NCBI RefSeq assembly: GCF_027596085.1
Contig: NW_026553274.1
Location: 1-64,000 of the forward strand
Origin: Anoplopoma fimbria
Lineage: Eukaryota; Chordata; Actinopteri; Perciformes; Anoplopomatidae
DNA: 64,000 bases
Direction: 5' to 3'
Both the position numbers and the translations under genes were made by a program. The notes below the pieces were generated by a model. The model worked only from the letters and a program-made list of their open reading frames with translations. It was not told the origin of the DNA and did no database searches. Position 1 is the first letter of the stretch; every line of letters starts with the position of its first letter. Shown here piece by piece: positions 39,966-52,085 of this stretch.

Positions 39966-41226
39966 GAATATACTACACTTTTCAAAACAAGCACATACAT
40001 GGTGAAACCAGGAAAATCACGAATTTCTATTTCTCGATTTATCTCGTCAGGTAGTCAGTATCTAACTTTAAACTACCTCACCGCGATGCTTCACATGGAA
40101 CGTGTTCAGCTATTCATTATCAAACTTCAGCCCCATGCACAACCAGCAGCTCTCTGCTTGTGATGTTTTCTTCACACATCCTAAACGGATTGTGACTGAT
40201 TGATCCGTTTGCTTCCGACTGGAACAACACTTTTAGTTTTTTTTTCTTCAGTGCTGCTTTGATTAATTACCACACAGTCAAAATACAGTGTGATTGATCA
40301 ATCACTGCCATCTGCTGAGCCAGATAAACCTTAAAGCCTCTCATTTCCTGATGCAAGTAGTTACAAAGTGAAGGCCTGAATACTGGCTACATTTGTACAA
40401 AAAAAAAAAATATATATACTTTTGCAATAGCAATTTTGCCCATTTTCCCTCAAAGATAATATTTTATTAAATAACAGCGTACTAATTTACTTTGTTAAAT
40501 CTATGTGGATGTGTCTCCCATATCTGATAGATGCTTCTTCGTAGAAGCAACATTAAGGCATCATTTTTGATGGTCAGACCACGTTGATATTGACTCCAAA
40601 GTAATTACCTCTTATCAAGAAGCAGAGTCTTTACTTACCATCCTTGGCTCATCTGAATCTTTGGTATATCTTTCTTCAGCTCAGAAAAGAAGAAAAGATT
40701 ACATTTGCTTAGGGATAAAAAAAACTTGGCAACAACAAATAAACCACCTTGAAGTTGCCAGAAGTTTACAATTTACAATTACAGAATGCAGCACACCAGT
40801 CTGTGGTGACTCAGAATGATGACTAGCAAGTGTCCAAATATCATCGTGCTGCTCACCATACAGCTCCTTTTTGAAAGTTTGTCATATAGGATTGAAAATA
40901 TCAGCTCAACAAAAGCTTGGTGGACACAAAAGCCTTTTTCAGTGCGTTGTTTGATGTTTTCTTTGCTCAAATATTTGAAGCACTCACTCCTGATTTCACT
41001 GACAAGCAAATTATGTTTGAAGGGTCAACACAGTTTGAGCCTTCAAGTGTCCCATCTGTGTGTTTGGGGAATTCCGATAAGAGTTAGAAATGGTGCTGAT
41101 TTTATAAGTATTGACCAGGGGAAAATGTTTGTATACACTGCTCTGAGCATCTGTTCCTACCCCACCTCCTCTCTCCTCCTCTATCCTCCTCTATCCCTAC
41201 ATTTTGATTCACCTCCTCCTGTGCAG

Positions 41227-41392
41227 GTCCACCTGTTGAAGGACCAGCTGACTGCGGAGGCCACGGCTCGGCTGGAGGCCCAGGCTCGAGTCCACCAGCT
41301 GCTGCTGCAGAACAAAGACCTTCTGCAGCACATCTCCCTGCTGGTTAAACAGATTCAGGAGCTGGAGCTCAAGATGTCTGGACCAAACTCCA
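41227..41392 (+). CDS. nos1ap: nos1ap exon: coiled-coil region
   Basis: The acceptor cctgtgcag|GTC follows a strong CT-rich tract (41160-41220), and the donor is CTCCA|gtaagt. The exon is 166 bases (55 codons plus one, phase 0 to 1). It encodes [20 protein letters not shown], then [20 protein letters not shown], then [16 protein letters not shown]. All are near-identical to human NOS1AP. The heptad-like leucine/glutamine pattern predicts a coiled coil, probably for self-association or scaffolding. The upstream intron has no stop in this frame back to 40816. A transcript starting in that intron could therefore give a short C-terminal isoform, as is known in mammals, but nothing here shows that it does. 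Confidence 0.96.
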
Positions 41393-41961
41393 GTAAGTGG
41401 ATCACATAGGAGACTTGTGCACATACATGCTGCATGCTGGAGTTCATAAGTGCACGCTTGCTGACTTGTAAAAGTTTACAGCTGCAAAGAAACAGACAGG
41501 TTTTTTTGGGACACTTTTGGAAGAATGCAAGTTTTATATAAGTGACATTTTGTTTTGCAAGTGAATTTTGTATTTTGTGACCAAGCCTCTACTGGCAGCC
41601 AGTAGGAAATGTTACAACAGCAACACCTCGTCCCTTCTAACTCCTTTAGCTAACTGATCTCATTTTGACCCAGTATAGTTAAGAGACAAGTTAGCAGGAA
41701 CATATCCATTAAAAACAATAATTATATGTGCAGAGGTGACCGACGGCCCATCAAGCATTCACTTAAAATAATATTTCCATTTATTAGACATTTATTTTGC
41801 CTTGGGATCAAGTTGGGCATCATGGTACATATAATAGAGAAAATGCCCGGATTACATCCACAATATATAAATAAATACTTTAGAAAGTAACAAAAAGTAT
41901 AATTTCTCTCTCTGAATGTTTCAAAGTTATTCAACAATTTCTGGAATTGCCACTTAAAATA

Positions 41962-43268
41962 CAGCGGGTAAAATAAGTATTGAACACGTCACCATTTTTC
42001 TCAGTAAATATATTTCTAAAGGTGCTATTGACATGACATTTTTACCAGATGTCGGTAACAACCCAAGTAATCCATACATACAAAGAAATCCAAACAAATA
42101 AGTTCAGAGATTAAGTTTTGTGTAATACAATAGAATGACACAGGGAAAAAGAATTGAACACATGAAGAAAGGGAGGTGCAAAAAGGCATGGAAAGCCAAG
42201 ACACCAGCTGAAATCTATCAGTAATTAGAAAGCAATCCTGCCTTATCCTTGTCAGTGCAAATTAATATCAGCTGGTTCAGTCCCAACTGATGGCCTATAA
42301 AAAGGTGTCTCATTACCAAGGTGTCACACAAGAAACATCTCATGATGGGTAAAAGCAAAGAGCTCTCTCAAGACCTTCACAACCTTATTGTTGCAAAACA
42401 TACTGATGGCATTGGTTACAGAAGGATTTCTAAACTTCTGAATGTTCCAGTGAGCGTTGTTGGGGCCATAATCCGGAAGTGGAAAGAACATCATTTCACC
42501 ATAAACGTGGTCGGTCAGATGAGTCTGGTCAGATGAGACCAAAATTGAACTCTTTGGATGCCATAATACAAACCATGTTTGGAGGTCAAATGGCACTGCA
42601 CATCACCCCAAAAACACCACACCAACAGTGAAGTTTGGAGGTGGGAACATCATGGTGTGGGGCTGTTTTTCAGCATACGGCACTGGCAAACTTTATAATT
42701 GAAGGAAGGATGAATGGAAAAATGTACCGAGACATTCTTGATAAAAATCTGCTGCCATCTACCAGGATGATGAAGATGAAACGAGGGTGGACATTTCAGC
42801 AAGACAATGATCCCAAACACACAGCCAAGGAAACTCTCAATTGGTTTCAGAGAAAGAAAATAAAGCTGCTAGAATGGAAAGAACTAAAGATCAGAGTTCA
42901 TAGAAGAGGCCCACGGAACCTTCAAGATTTGAAGACTGTTTGTGTGGAAGAATGGGCCAAAATCACACCTGAGCAATGCATGCGACTAGTTTCTCCATAC
43001 AGGAGGCGTCTTGAAGCTGTCATTACCAACAAAGGCTTTTGTACGAAGTATTAAATACATTTCGGTAAGCATGTTCAATACTTTTTCCCTGTCATTCCAT
43101 TCTATTACACATAACTTAATTTCTGAACTTATTTGTTTGGTTTTCTTTGTATGTATGGATTACTTGGGTTGTTACCGACATCTGGTAAAAATGTAATGTC
43201 AATAGCACCTTGAGAAATATATATACTGAGAAAAATGGTGACATGTTCAATACTTATTTTACCCGCTG
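41962..43268 (+). mobile_element. Tc1-like DNA transposon, 1.3 kb, internally deleted
   Basis: Both ends begin CAGCGGGTAAAATAAGTATT (at 41962, and inverted from 43268) and are flanked by TA. The inverted ends run about 200 bases with very few differences (41962-42163 and 43070-43268). Each contains an inner copy of the binding motif (GGGAAAAAG(A/T)ATTGAACA), the IR/DR arrangement. It is a different family from the element at 1589. The interior is a shortened transposase gene. Near-identical ends suggest recent movement, presumably driven in trans. Confidence 0.95.
42342..43054 (+). pseudogene. internally deleted Tc1-like transposase
   Basis: It begins MMGKSKELSQDLHNLIVAKH with GAIIRKWK closing the first helix-turn-helix. 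It then jumps straight to the region before the first catalytic D ([13 protein letters not shown] near 42525), so the second DNA-binding half is missing. [12 protein letters not shown] and [14 protein letters not shown] (second D) follow in other frames. LLEW is joined directly to [14 protein letters not shown] at about 42880. The intervening segment that carries the third catalytic residue (PDLNPIE-type motif) is absent. The end, [16 protein letters not shown], is intact. With two internal losses and frame changes the protein cannot be active. Confidence 0.85.
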
Positions 43269-45398
43269 TATATAATCTAAATGGGTGAATTGACCAAGAA
43301 TTGATTGCAGACACTGATAGCCCCATGAATTGCGCAGCATTTGGAAGGACTATCTGCCCCGTCTCAAGGACCATTTCACAAAAGATACTGCACTAATGAT
43401 ATTACAGCAGGGTCTGACAGCCGGCTCCAGGCACTCCTGGTTCTGGTTCCCGTTCCTCCCTTCCTTCTGGCGGGCCAAGTAATTCGGCCTGGTCCGCCAG
43501 CAACATGTTGTCAGTGTCAGCTCCCAGCGGGGACTGACGGAGCAGTGAGGCGTAGCTCAGCTCCTGGCAGGGGAAGATGTCAGGCTTTCATCCTCCTGCC
43601 GGTTCTTCGTTTTATTGTTAAAGGTGGCAGATAAGCCTGATCTGGGTCTGACTGCGGCGGCCTGGACACTGCCAGAAGCCCCAATGGAGTCTGAGCTGAA
43701 GGAGTTTCTGGTCAACCTGTGTGCCATAAATTGTTTTTTTTTTCTGGTTTTGCAGAGAATTGGACCAGATGACAGGCATTAAGAATAGCCATTAAGTAAT
43801 AGCCAATATTCCAGCTGATGGTCTGGTTTGCTAATGTCAGGCATATAGAGGCATCAGTATTACTTGAGTTTCATAACCTGTTCCTTGTAGTGACTTATAA
43901 CATAGTTAGAGAGACAAACTGTGATAGACCTGTCCTTAGTATTCTGCCTAGTTTACCTTTCACCACCTTTGCATACACTCATACAGACAGCAGACAGGGT
44001 GATGGTACTGCAGACACAGAAAGGCGTCTTTATAGGAATTCCAGTATTAAAGCTTGTGAGTACCTATATGAGACTGGATTCCCCTCAATACTCTGTTATT
44101 CATGCACCACACACGTTTTGGTAGCTGTTTTTTCCATCCAGGACCTCCAGTCTTTGCGGTCTCTGTCCCACAAGCTTCATACATTGTTAAGCCTGTTTGA
44201 CCAATCAGACAGAGACAATCTTCTGTGTACTATTGCAGTTCAGCCTGCCCTCCAGATGTCACCCTGGGAGAGGTGATCCGTCATCTTATCAGCCAACATT
44301 TCAGAAAATCAGGGGGTTTGCCCCCTCTGCATGTTTGACAATTTCAAAGGACCTTATTTCGCACAAGGTTAGGAATACTGTGCTATGGATGCAATTGACC
44401 ATTCTCATGACACATTTTGAATTGTCAAACACCGATACGCAACCAATAGCATCAATTATGGCTTCATTTAATCTGTAGTGTGTCAGTTTAAAAGTGCTGG
44501 GATTGTACAGGTTGGCTCGGCATTGTAATTGACCCAACTGAATGGAACGGAGATCATTAATGTTATTAGATACACGTGTCGTTTTTTCTCTGCTGCCACG
44601 GTGTCCACCCAGAGAAAGGTCTATTTCACAGCCTTTTTACAGCATTTAGTAGAATACTACAGCATGAAACCTGGTCTGGCTATGGCTGAGAAGAGTTGGA
44701 AATCCTCTTAAAGGTATACTCTGAATATATGCGTGGGATAAGTTTCCAAAGTTGTATAATTGTGTCTGTGAGTATTAGAAAGTGTTGCTCTGTGTTCTTT
44801 TGCATCTGATGAGACAAAACTCATGAATCTGTTACTCCAGCATGACTTCCTGCATTATATTTGATTTCCTCACCAGTACCTTAAACAACACCCCCCCGAG
44901 CTGTTTTAACACAGGGCTGCTTTCGGTTGAATCCCCCACTTACTTTGTAATGCATCTTTTAATTAGTTTTTCTCTCTCACTCACTGTTCGACCTGGATAT
45001 TGCCTTTCACGCTCCATGTGTCTGATTGAACAGTGCCGCAGATTTTACACAAGCTGACTTTAGATTTCCGTCGCACAACAGACAGGAAATGGATTCTACT
45101 TGTTGGAGAAGTTTCTGTGGATATTTTTTATAGATGCTGTTACTGATTTTTGAGAACACTGGAACTGCTGTGAATCCAAACTGACTACACCTTCCATCCT
45201 CCTTGAAGGAGTGAACAACAAACCTGTTTTCATTTTTAATGCTTATTCAGGGTTATTATTTGGAAAGACGAAAAAATCCTTTAAAGTATCCTTCTCTCAC
45301 TTTTTGAGCTCCAGATCTGTTCTCTGTGTCCATAAAAAAGGAAACAAAACATGTTTCGCTGAGCAGCCCTGACGATGATAAAATGCTTTGAAACATGT

Positions 45399-45417
45399 TT
45401 TTTTTTTTTTTTTTTTC
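45399..45417. repeat. poly(T) run
   Basis: About 19 T residues in intronic sequence. It may be the tail of an unrecognised antisense insertion, or simple slippage. Confidence 0.8.
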
Positions 45418-45709
45418 TTGCTTACCCCCATGCAAACTTGATTTATTGGCAACTGAGTGATTGATTTTGTTAGAGTTTTTAAGAAGCTGCTTTCCACCAC
45501 AATTCACAGATATCTATATCACATACATTATTCTTCTGTCATGATCACAGGAGGGATGATGGCAGATGAATTTAAATCAAGGCACAGTGGAACTTTTGAA
45601 TACAGTATGAAATACGATGTGTCCCTTATTCCTTGTCTCTCCCTCCCTTCGCACATTCATCACTTTTCTTTTCCTTTTTCCTCATTTCTATCTCATCTCC
45701 TCTCTGCAG

Positions 45710-46282
45710 TGGGATCTCAGGACAGTCTGTTGGAGATCACCTTCCGGTCTACGGTACCTCCAGTGATCTGCGACCCCACAACTCCCAAACCTGATGTGTC
45801 CTCCCTCCACCTGCCCGCGCTGGGCTCCACCCGACGGGACCTGCAACGTCTTCTCATCTTCCAATGGGACTCTGGGAAGCCCCCTAGGTAGGGACAAGTG
45901 TCTTCTCAAACTGGAGTGTTTTCGTTTTCTCCCGGGGCCTCCACCTCCTCAACTCCCCTCGCCTCCCCCGCTGCACAAGGCCGACAGGCCAGAGAGCGAA
46001 GGCCAAGAGGAGTCTGAGGGCACGGTGAAGTTGTTGTCAAATGACGTCAAATCTCTGGCCTGCCTGGACTTCGCCACAAGGTTTAGGGAGTCAGGTATCG
46101 CCTCAGAGTATGAGTCGAACACAGACGACAGCGATGACAATGAGGATGATGGGGAGGACGATGAGGAGGAGGAGGGGATGCAGATCTTTGGCTGGGGGAG
46201 TGATGAGGAGACGCTGAGGCTGCTTAATGTTCTCAACAGACAGGGAACACCCGACTGTCTGGGAGATGAAATAGCGGTATAA
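45710..46282 (+). CDS. nos1ap: nos1ap last exon: C-terminal region with PDZ ligand, carrying a 1-base frameshift
   Basis: After tctctgcag the first two bases complete ATG and the frame reads MGSQDSLLEITFRSTVPPVI, then CDPTTPKPDV, matching human NOS1AP. This frame ends at TAG 45889-45891. The conserved remainder lies one frame over: GTLGSPLGRDKCLLKLECFR, FRESGIASEYESNTDDSDDN, LRLLNVLNRQ and the terminal GDEIAV followed by TAA at 46280. The EIAV end is the ligand for the nNOS PDZ domain. Removing one C from ACCCGAC near 45830 would join the two frames smoothly. No GT-AG pair offers an intron instead. An acidic stretch (46124-46174) is longer than in human. The exon identity is certain; the status of the frameshift is not. 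Confidence 0.92.
46124..46174 (+). repeat. coding GAC/GAT/GAG acidic tract
   Basis: Seventeen codons, nearly all Asp or Glu, sit between SEYESNT and the GMQIFGWG stretch of the nos1ap C-terminus. Human NOS1AP has a shorter acidic run at this place (as remembered), so the fish copy has expanded. Confidence 0.8.
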
Positions 46283-46510
46283 CGAACTAACCTGTTCCCC
46301 CCTGAAGAATCAGCAGCCTTTACCTGTTTCTGTCCATTCACACAAACACTACCCCCTAGGAATAACCGTGTAGCGAACTAACCTCTGTCAGACAGTCATA
46401 TATACAAGGCTTACACCAATATGTTGGTGTAATATAGTTGCAATTGCATAAAAGAAAGAGGAAAGACTCAAATAGATGAATAAATGATAACTGTAGGCGG
46501 AAAAAACAAC
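46283..46510 (+). other. nos1ap 3' UTR with candidate polyadenylation signal
   Basis: The first canonical AATAAA after the stop is at 46479-46484. This would give a short 3' UTR of about 220 bases. Longer UTRs using later signals (for example near 48449) cannot be excluded. The word cgaactaacct occurs twice here, near 46282 and 46375. Confidence 0.5.
46479..46484 (+). terminator. candidate AATAAA polyadenylation signal
   Basis: A canonical hexamer about 200 bases after the nos1ap stop codon. No clear GT-rich downstream element is visible, so its use is not assured. Confidence 0.45.
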
Positions 46511-49500
46511 TAGTAGTAGCCCTGATCTGAACAAACTACATATCATGGCGTTAGTTGGCTAACGTAGGCATCCTGAACACATGAGCCACTCATGAGTTGG
46601 TAGGCTTACATCTTTTACTGCACAGAAGGAGGGCAATCTTAGCAACTTGATTTACTTTAATAGAAATTGTTTGTGTCTCCAGATTTTCTCTTTGGCTCAC
46701 TGACGGGGGTGCTATGCGTTCAGTGCTGTCCCTAGTAGCCAAATGCTATTAGCGACATTTAGTTATTCACTCCCCTCCCCCGTGTGTGACTGTTTTGACC
46801 TACTTCTCATACAAAAATCTATATTTTATTTATCAAATTATTTATTTACTATTATTGCTATGTTATACTAAGTATCAGGGCTGTCAGACAGTCTTGGATG
46901 AGGGCTCCAGGTTGAGCTAAACAAGTTTCAATTTGAGACAAAAGTCCTGAACCTGAAGCTGAGAAGAGCCATATGAATGTACAAGGCAGTAGCAACAACT
47001 GGGGTCCCTGGTAAGGCTTAAAATCAATGTGTCATGGTTACTCTCTGTTTGCTGCTATTGAATACATAGTTTATTTGTCAGTGAACAAAGTAAGATTATA
47101 ATTCGCTTCACATTCAGTTCAAACACACTTAAGGAATATTAATATCACCTTAAGTATCCCCTATTGGTCACACCTGTGATCCATGTCTCAAGAGACAACT
47201 GTGTGAATCTAATCTCTAATCTATATGCATATACACTTATTCTTTAAAACCTTGTTTCCTTCATTTTCTTTTACCTTCACTCCCAAAGTCTCCTCCCAGC
47301 TCTCTGTTGCTGAATTTCAAACGGGGAGTTTATCTTCAAAGTCTTTCCTCCTTTCTTTCAACACATTGAATTTATAAGTCAGTCTGTCTTTATAGTGTAG
47401 ATGTAAACATGGAATCGAACCAAACGTTGAGGTTAGTTCAGGGGCGAGCTTTCAGTTTGTCAGGATTGGGAGCGTAGCTGTCCGTCACGCTGGCAGGAAC
47501 AAGACGACAGGGTTTGGGACTGGAGTGACTGATGAGCTCTTGTCCTTGCTGGAGAGAAAAGTGACTCTTCTGATGAACACTTCAGCCAAATATGGCAAGG
47601 AACTTTATTACTGTCTCTATGTTTGGAGAGGGGAAGTCCTTTCTTATTATCAGTAATAATAATTACTCAAAGACTATTTTTGGACAAAAATCTGTATCTG
47701 TACTGTGTGTTACAAACTTTGTTTTCTACGTCATCCCATGAAGTGTCGAACTGTCCCGTCCTTGACTTCTGCAGGCTGCCCTCTTTTTGTCTGCTCACAG
47801 TTTGTTGACTTGGTAGTCAGAGCATGTTTGCGCTCTCTTCACTTGTCCACACATTTCCCCCAGCTTTTTAATTTATGTAAAGCCAGGATTAGTTGGACCT
47901 CGAGGAATGCTGTTTGTTTCTTTTATTCATCCCGTAAACAAAAAATCTTCCCTCGTGCCAGAACAGCAGCTCACGGATGACAGCCAAGAGTGGTCTCATT
48001 TGTTTAAACCCAGCTCTGTGTATGGACTCCAAGCACAATGCAGTATTAAAGTGTTCATTTTGTTTCACCAGGAAAGCCACAGAGTTTTCTTTCTGCGTAC
48101 TGTAGCCCCAGTTATAGTTGTCGACTCACCACAGGCTTAGAACAGTCCAGCATTTGGCAAAGGTAGATGCTGCAGAGATCTGAAGGGGAATCAGACCAGT
48201 TCTCAACGGGCTCACTATCTTTTGCAAAAAGCTTTAGCCTGATAGGATCAAACCAATTGAGAGAGCGCCCAGTAAACTAACTCCCAGTTCGTCATTCGCT
48301 TTCTGAACATGTTTGCATTAAAGGATAACAGAGATTTAATCAGAGCTGTTCTTTTTCTGAAAGTTTGTTTGGAAATTAGTTTCAACTTACGTTAATCATC
48401 AGTCTCTGTCAAGTGTGTTGGAGTCAGTGGTTCTATCAAAACTACACAAAATAAAGGCCATTTGACATTTAGTCCGGGAAATTTGGATATGAAAGAAAAC
48501 ATACTCCCAGAGTCCATAAATAGATTTCCCAAAAAAGGTACCGGAGGATAATGGGAACAGGAACTGAAGTTTAACACTAACACCAATAGCAGGCTGATAC
48601 TCCATGAGTTAACGAGCAGCCACCTTCAAAAAGGGTGGAAATGCCTCAAAAAAAATAAAAATAAGCTTAAATGATGTATATGTCCACTCTTGATATGATC
48701 TTTATAACAGAAATTACAGGATATGAGGGGAGAGACAGATGGTAATAGACAACCATGAAAGGTCCCCAGCCGACGAAAACAGTGGACGTCATGGTTCATG
48801 GTCAGTGCCTTATAGTCCTCTAGGGTAAAATTGAAACATTTGCCAGAAATCTTCTCAAACACGCTCAAAAATTCCCTGAACACTTATTGACAACCACTGC
48901 ACTCTAAGCTTTCTCTCCTTCTGTTGCTATCCGTCAGAGTTTGTCGGTTCCTCTGAAGTCTGAAGCTTTTCTGTTTGACCCAGATGACAGGAAACCACGT
49001 AGATCAGATATGTGTGTCAGTGAGAAGGTTGTTCTCTATGTTTGACATCCTCTGCTACACATCATCTTCCCTTGTCTCATCATCTACCTTTTTCCTTCTC
49101 TCGTTTTGTTTTCTATTCTATTTTTTTTATAACATGACAATTATAACTATGACATTAACACATAAAATCTGGCGCTGCACCTTCTCCATTTGAAGGGACG
49201 GGTGTATTAGACAGCACAACATCAGGGCAAAAGAATAAGAAATGAGCTCACTGCTGAAATATAATTAAGAAACAGATATTTTATCTCCAACCAGCAACAG
49301 AATTTTAAAAATGCCATTTAAATCACATTTCAGCACCTGGTGTAAAAACAAGTCAGATAATATGATAATTTAGAATCTAATGAATCAGCCCTTTAAATTG
49401 ACCAAAAATATATTCAGACTGTTGCAACAGATCACCAGTTTAACACATCTTCACACTGATATTACAACGATTTAAAAAGGTGACCCCCATCTCTCGATTC

Positions 49501-51889
49501 AATAATCGCATTTAATCAAAGAAGATATTACATTATCAGGTCAGAAATTACTTTTATATCAGGCCCAATCACATTTTTGACTTATGCAAAGAGAGGTTGC
49601 CTGGAAGTCTGGAGACAAGGGCGTGTCTGGAGAACGTGCATTATGAAAGTCATTATGTGAAGGTGCTATCAGTACGTTTTTTTTAATTTGTAATTACTTA
49701 AGTCCTCCTTGTGTCCTCAGCCCGCAAATGTGACTATTTAAAACGTAGAGAGTGGTGTCTGACAAAGCTCCTGAGTTTTTGGGAAGTTGGTGCCCACACA
49801 GTACCGAACACAAAATACACACACAGTACAATTTTATTTTTTTTCAAATTTGACACAGATGTCAATAAGGTGTTTGATGCGTCTTTAAATACCTAAATGC
49901 TTAAGCCTTAACCTAAAAATATTTCCACGGCACGTCACCAATAATGTACGATATTCACGCAGCATCACGCAGTTAATATGTAAGGGATAATACCAAAAAG
50001 TACTTTTCATAATTACAATGAATGACTTACTTGTCACTTGTCAGCCTTTTAGAATAGATCATTTTCAGTGAACAAGAAATTGAAATCTTGGTGTTTATAC
50101 TTCTTATAGCACACCGCACAAATAACGTTAAAGTCCTGCTTTAAATGTGCTGCCAATTGGGGAAACTCAACATCTCTACTCCATTGTTCACAAGTTGTGT
50201 GAAAACAAAACAAAGTCGAACACATCAAAGTTTAAAAAAAATTTCTTCTTCTTGTTGCACATTTTTTATTTATTGCACACTGTTCTTATTTGAAACACAA
50301 TTTGCTCAAATTTTGCATCAAACATTGGTTCAAACCAGTGGTGCAACCGCGTTTAGTCTTAACCGTGAATTGGTCCTTTAAAAATGTAAAGACTTGACAT
50401 TATTGTCCTAATATTTCAGTTCCTGTTAGGACATGATCATAAGTATAGAAGTAAAACAAAGAGTACTATCTCTGTTTTCTGTTTCTGCATCCTAACCTTG
50501 TGTTATTTCCATTATTCCATTATAAGTAGCATTTCTTTACTCTTAACCTTCTCTCTCTTCCTTTTCCCAGCCTGCTCTTTACACTTTTTTTCTATTCCAG
50601 CCTTTGATGTTAATACTCCCTTTCATATCATCTATATTTCTCTCACATGTGTTTGACCTTATTCTCCTGTCATCTCTAGAACCCAGCTCTTCTTCAGACC
50701 TCTCCAAAATGCCAGACCTACAGTAAACGGTCTCTTGTTGCTGATTTATGTATTAGTGATTCATGCTGTGTGGTTCCAAAAATAACTACAAGGGGAGATG
50801 CTGGAGGTCTGTAACCGCCGTGTGAAGGCCCCATGTTCAGGGGTTTATAGTGAGAACACACGAAAAGGCAGAGGGGAGATTGGTTTCTTTGTGAGATATT
50901 TGTGTGGAAGGTTCTGTATAGTCTGAAAGTTTGAACTCATTCCTACATCTTTAACTAGTTATTGATTCAGCCTCTAGTGAATTCATGGGATACAGTTGAA
51001 TTGTGGCAAGTGTGTGTGTATTTGTGGTTGCTGGTGTGCATATGTGAGAATGAAGTGAGTTGTGTTCATCTACCACTACTTCAGAGTCACCATAATGGGC
51101 TTTTAGCACCCAAAGCAGACGCTCTGGTCTCAGGGTAACAGCAATCAAGATCTTCTTTGTAGCTTCCGGAAAATGTTCCTGTAGTTTTCTGATAATACTG
51201 CAAGAAAAAAAAAATCTATTTCTACTTGATAGAAAAACTTTCAAATCATATCTGATGTAAATCCCCTAAATTGCCCAAATTTTGTCACAAACTTTCATTG
51301 TTAGTTTTGATCTTATTAAACTCAACATCCTGGAACAAAAATGATGCATCTTGTAAAGTAAGATTAGCGGAGGGACTAATGTGGAATCGCTACGTCACTC
51401 ACAGTACAAACATCACAACATATTCTCTCTCCAAAAGGTCGTTTAACCAATTCGATTTCACTCGCTATCCTTTAAACTGCTGAATTGCCATTCCAGTCCC
51501 GTCTCAGTCTTTATCTGTGTCTCAGTTTGTCTCTGTCACACACTGCGGCTCCTCTCAGCATTAATTAATTGTCTGATGGGGCTTGACGTTGCCTTCTGAG
51601 AGCCACGTTGCCAACCAGTCCATCCAAGCAGAGCAGGCTATGGCGACTTGTATCGATTTCCCCGTCACAGGCATATGTTGTTGAAACTGGGGTTAACCAC
51701 CGGGACAGCTTGGGAGCAGCACAAATCAATACACTTCTTTACAAGCTCAGTCTGTCACCTGCAGGGACACACTATCCGGGCCTACACCTAGCCATTGTCT
51801 GACATACCTACACATTCTTGGTTATGACCTGCTCAGTTCAGTCTTTAAGGACGAAAAGTTTTTTTGGTTCTGTACTCCAGCAAATTGGA

Positions 51890-52085
51890 TGGGAACTTTA
51901 CGATGAGGTTAACCTCAGCAGGTCAATGATCCTAAACACACAAACAAGGAAACCAAGAAGTTTTTAAGAGTCCAAACAGATTTGTTCTTTACTGATTGAT
52001 ACAGTCACATGACCTCAATCCAACCGATATTGTGTTTCACTGCTGAAGACCAAAGGCGAAAAAGCTTCAACGCATACAAGGTAAA
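51890..52085 (+). pseudogene. decayed Tc1/mariner-type transposase fragment
   Basis: The bases near 51920-51960 (ggtcaatgatcctaaacaca, then caaggaaacc) encode QVNDPKHTNKET, like the [12 protein letters not shown] block around the second catalytic D. The bases near 52010-52060 (gacctcaatccaaccgatat) encode DLNPTDI, then VFHC, then codons resembling LKTK. This parallels a PDLNPIEHAFHLLK-type block holding the third acidic residue. No inverted ends are visible and the frame is broken. It is an old fragment. Confidence 0.6.

Larger units (their letters stand above)
29205..41226 (+). other. nos1ap intron (12 kb)
   Basis: Recognisable contents are two (AC)n tracts (30831-30900 and 31002-31062), copies of an AT-rich dispersed repeat (about 31905-32045, 37383-37530 and 39484-39965), a hAT transposase relic (32238-32415), a telomere-like TTAGGG pair near 33255, polypyrimidine-rich sequence (34075-34330) and a tRNA-headed SINE (38388-38755). 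The frame of the next exon is open backwards from 41227 to an ATG at 40816. Elsewhere I see nothing assignable. Confidence 0.5.
41393..45709 (+). other. nos1ap intron
   Basis: It contains the internally deleted Tc1-like element (41962-43268), a GC-rich patch of unknown nature (about 43410-43700), a T-run (45399-45417) and a CT-rich tract before the last exon. Open frames here (for example 152 codons at 43818-44276) have no recognisable domain. Confidence 0.5.

Noticed and set aside
43818..44276. 152-codon + strand open frame in the last intron
   Set aside because: No domain or family resemblance, and no supported splice sites.
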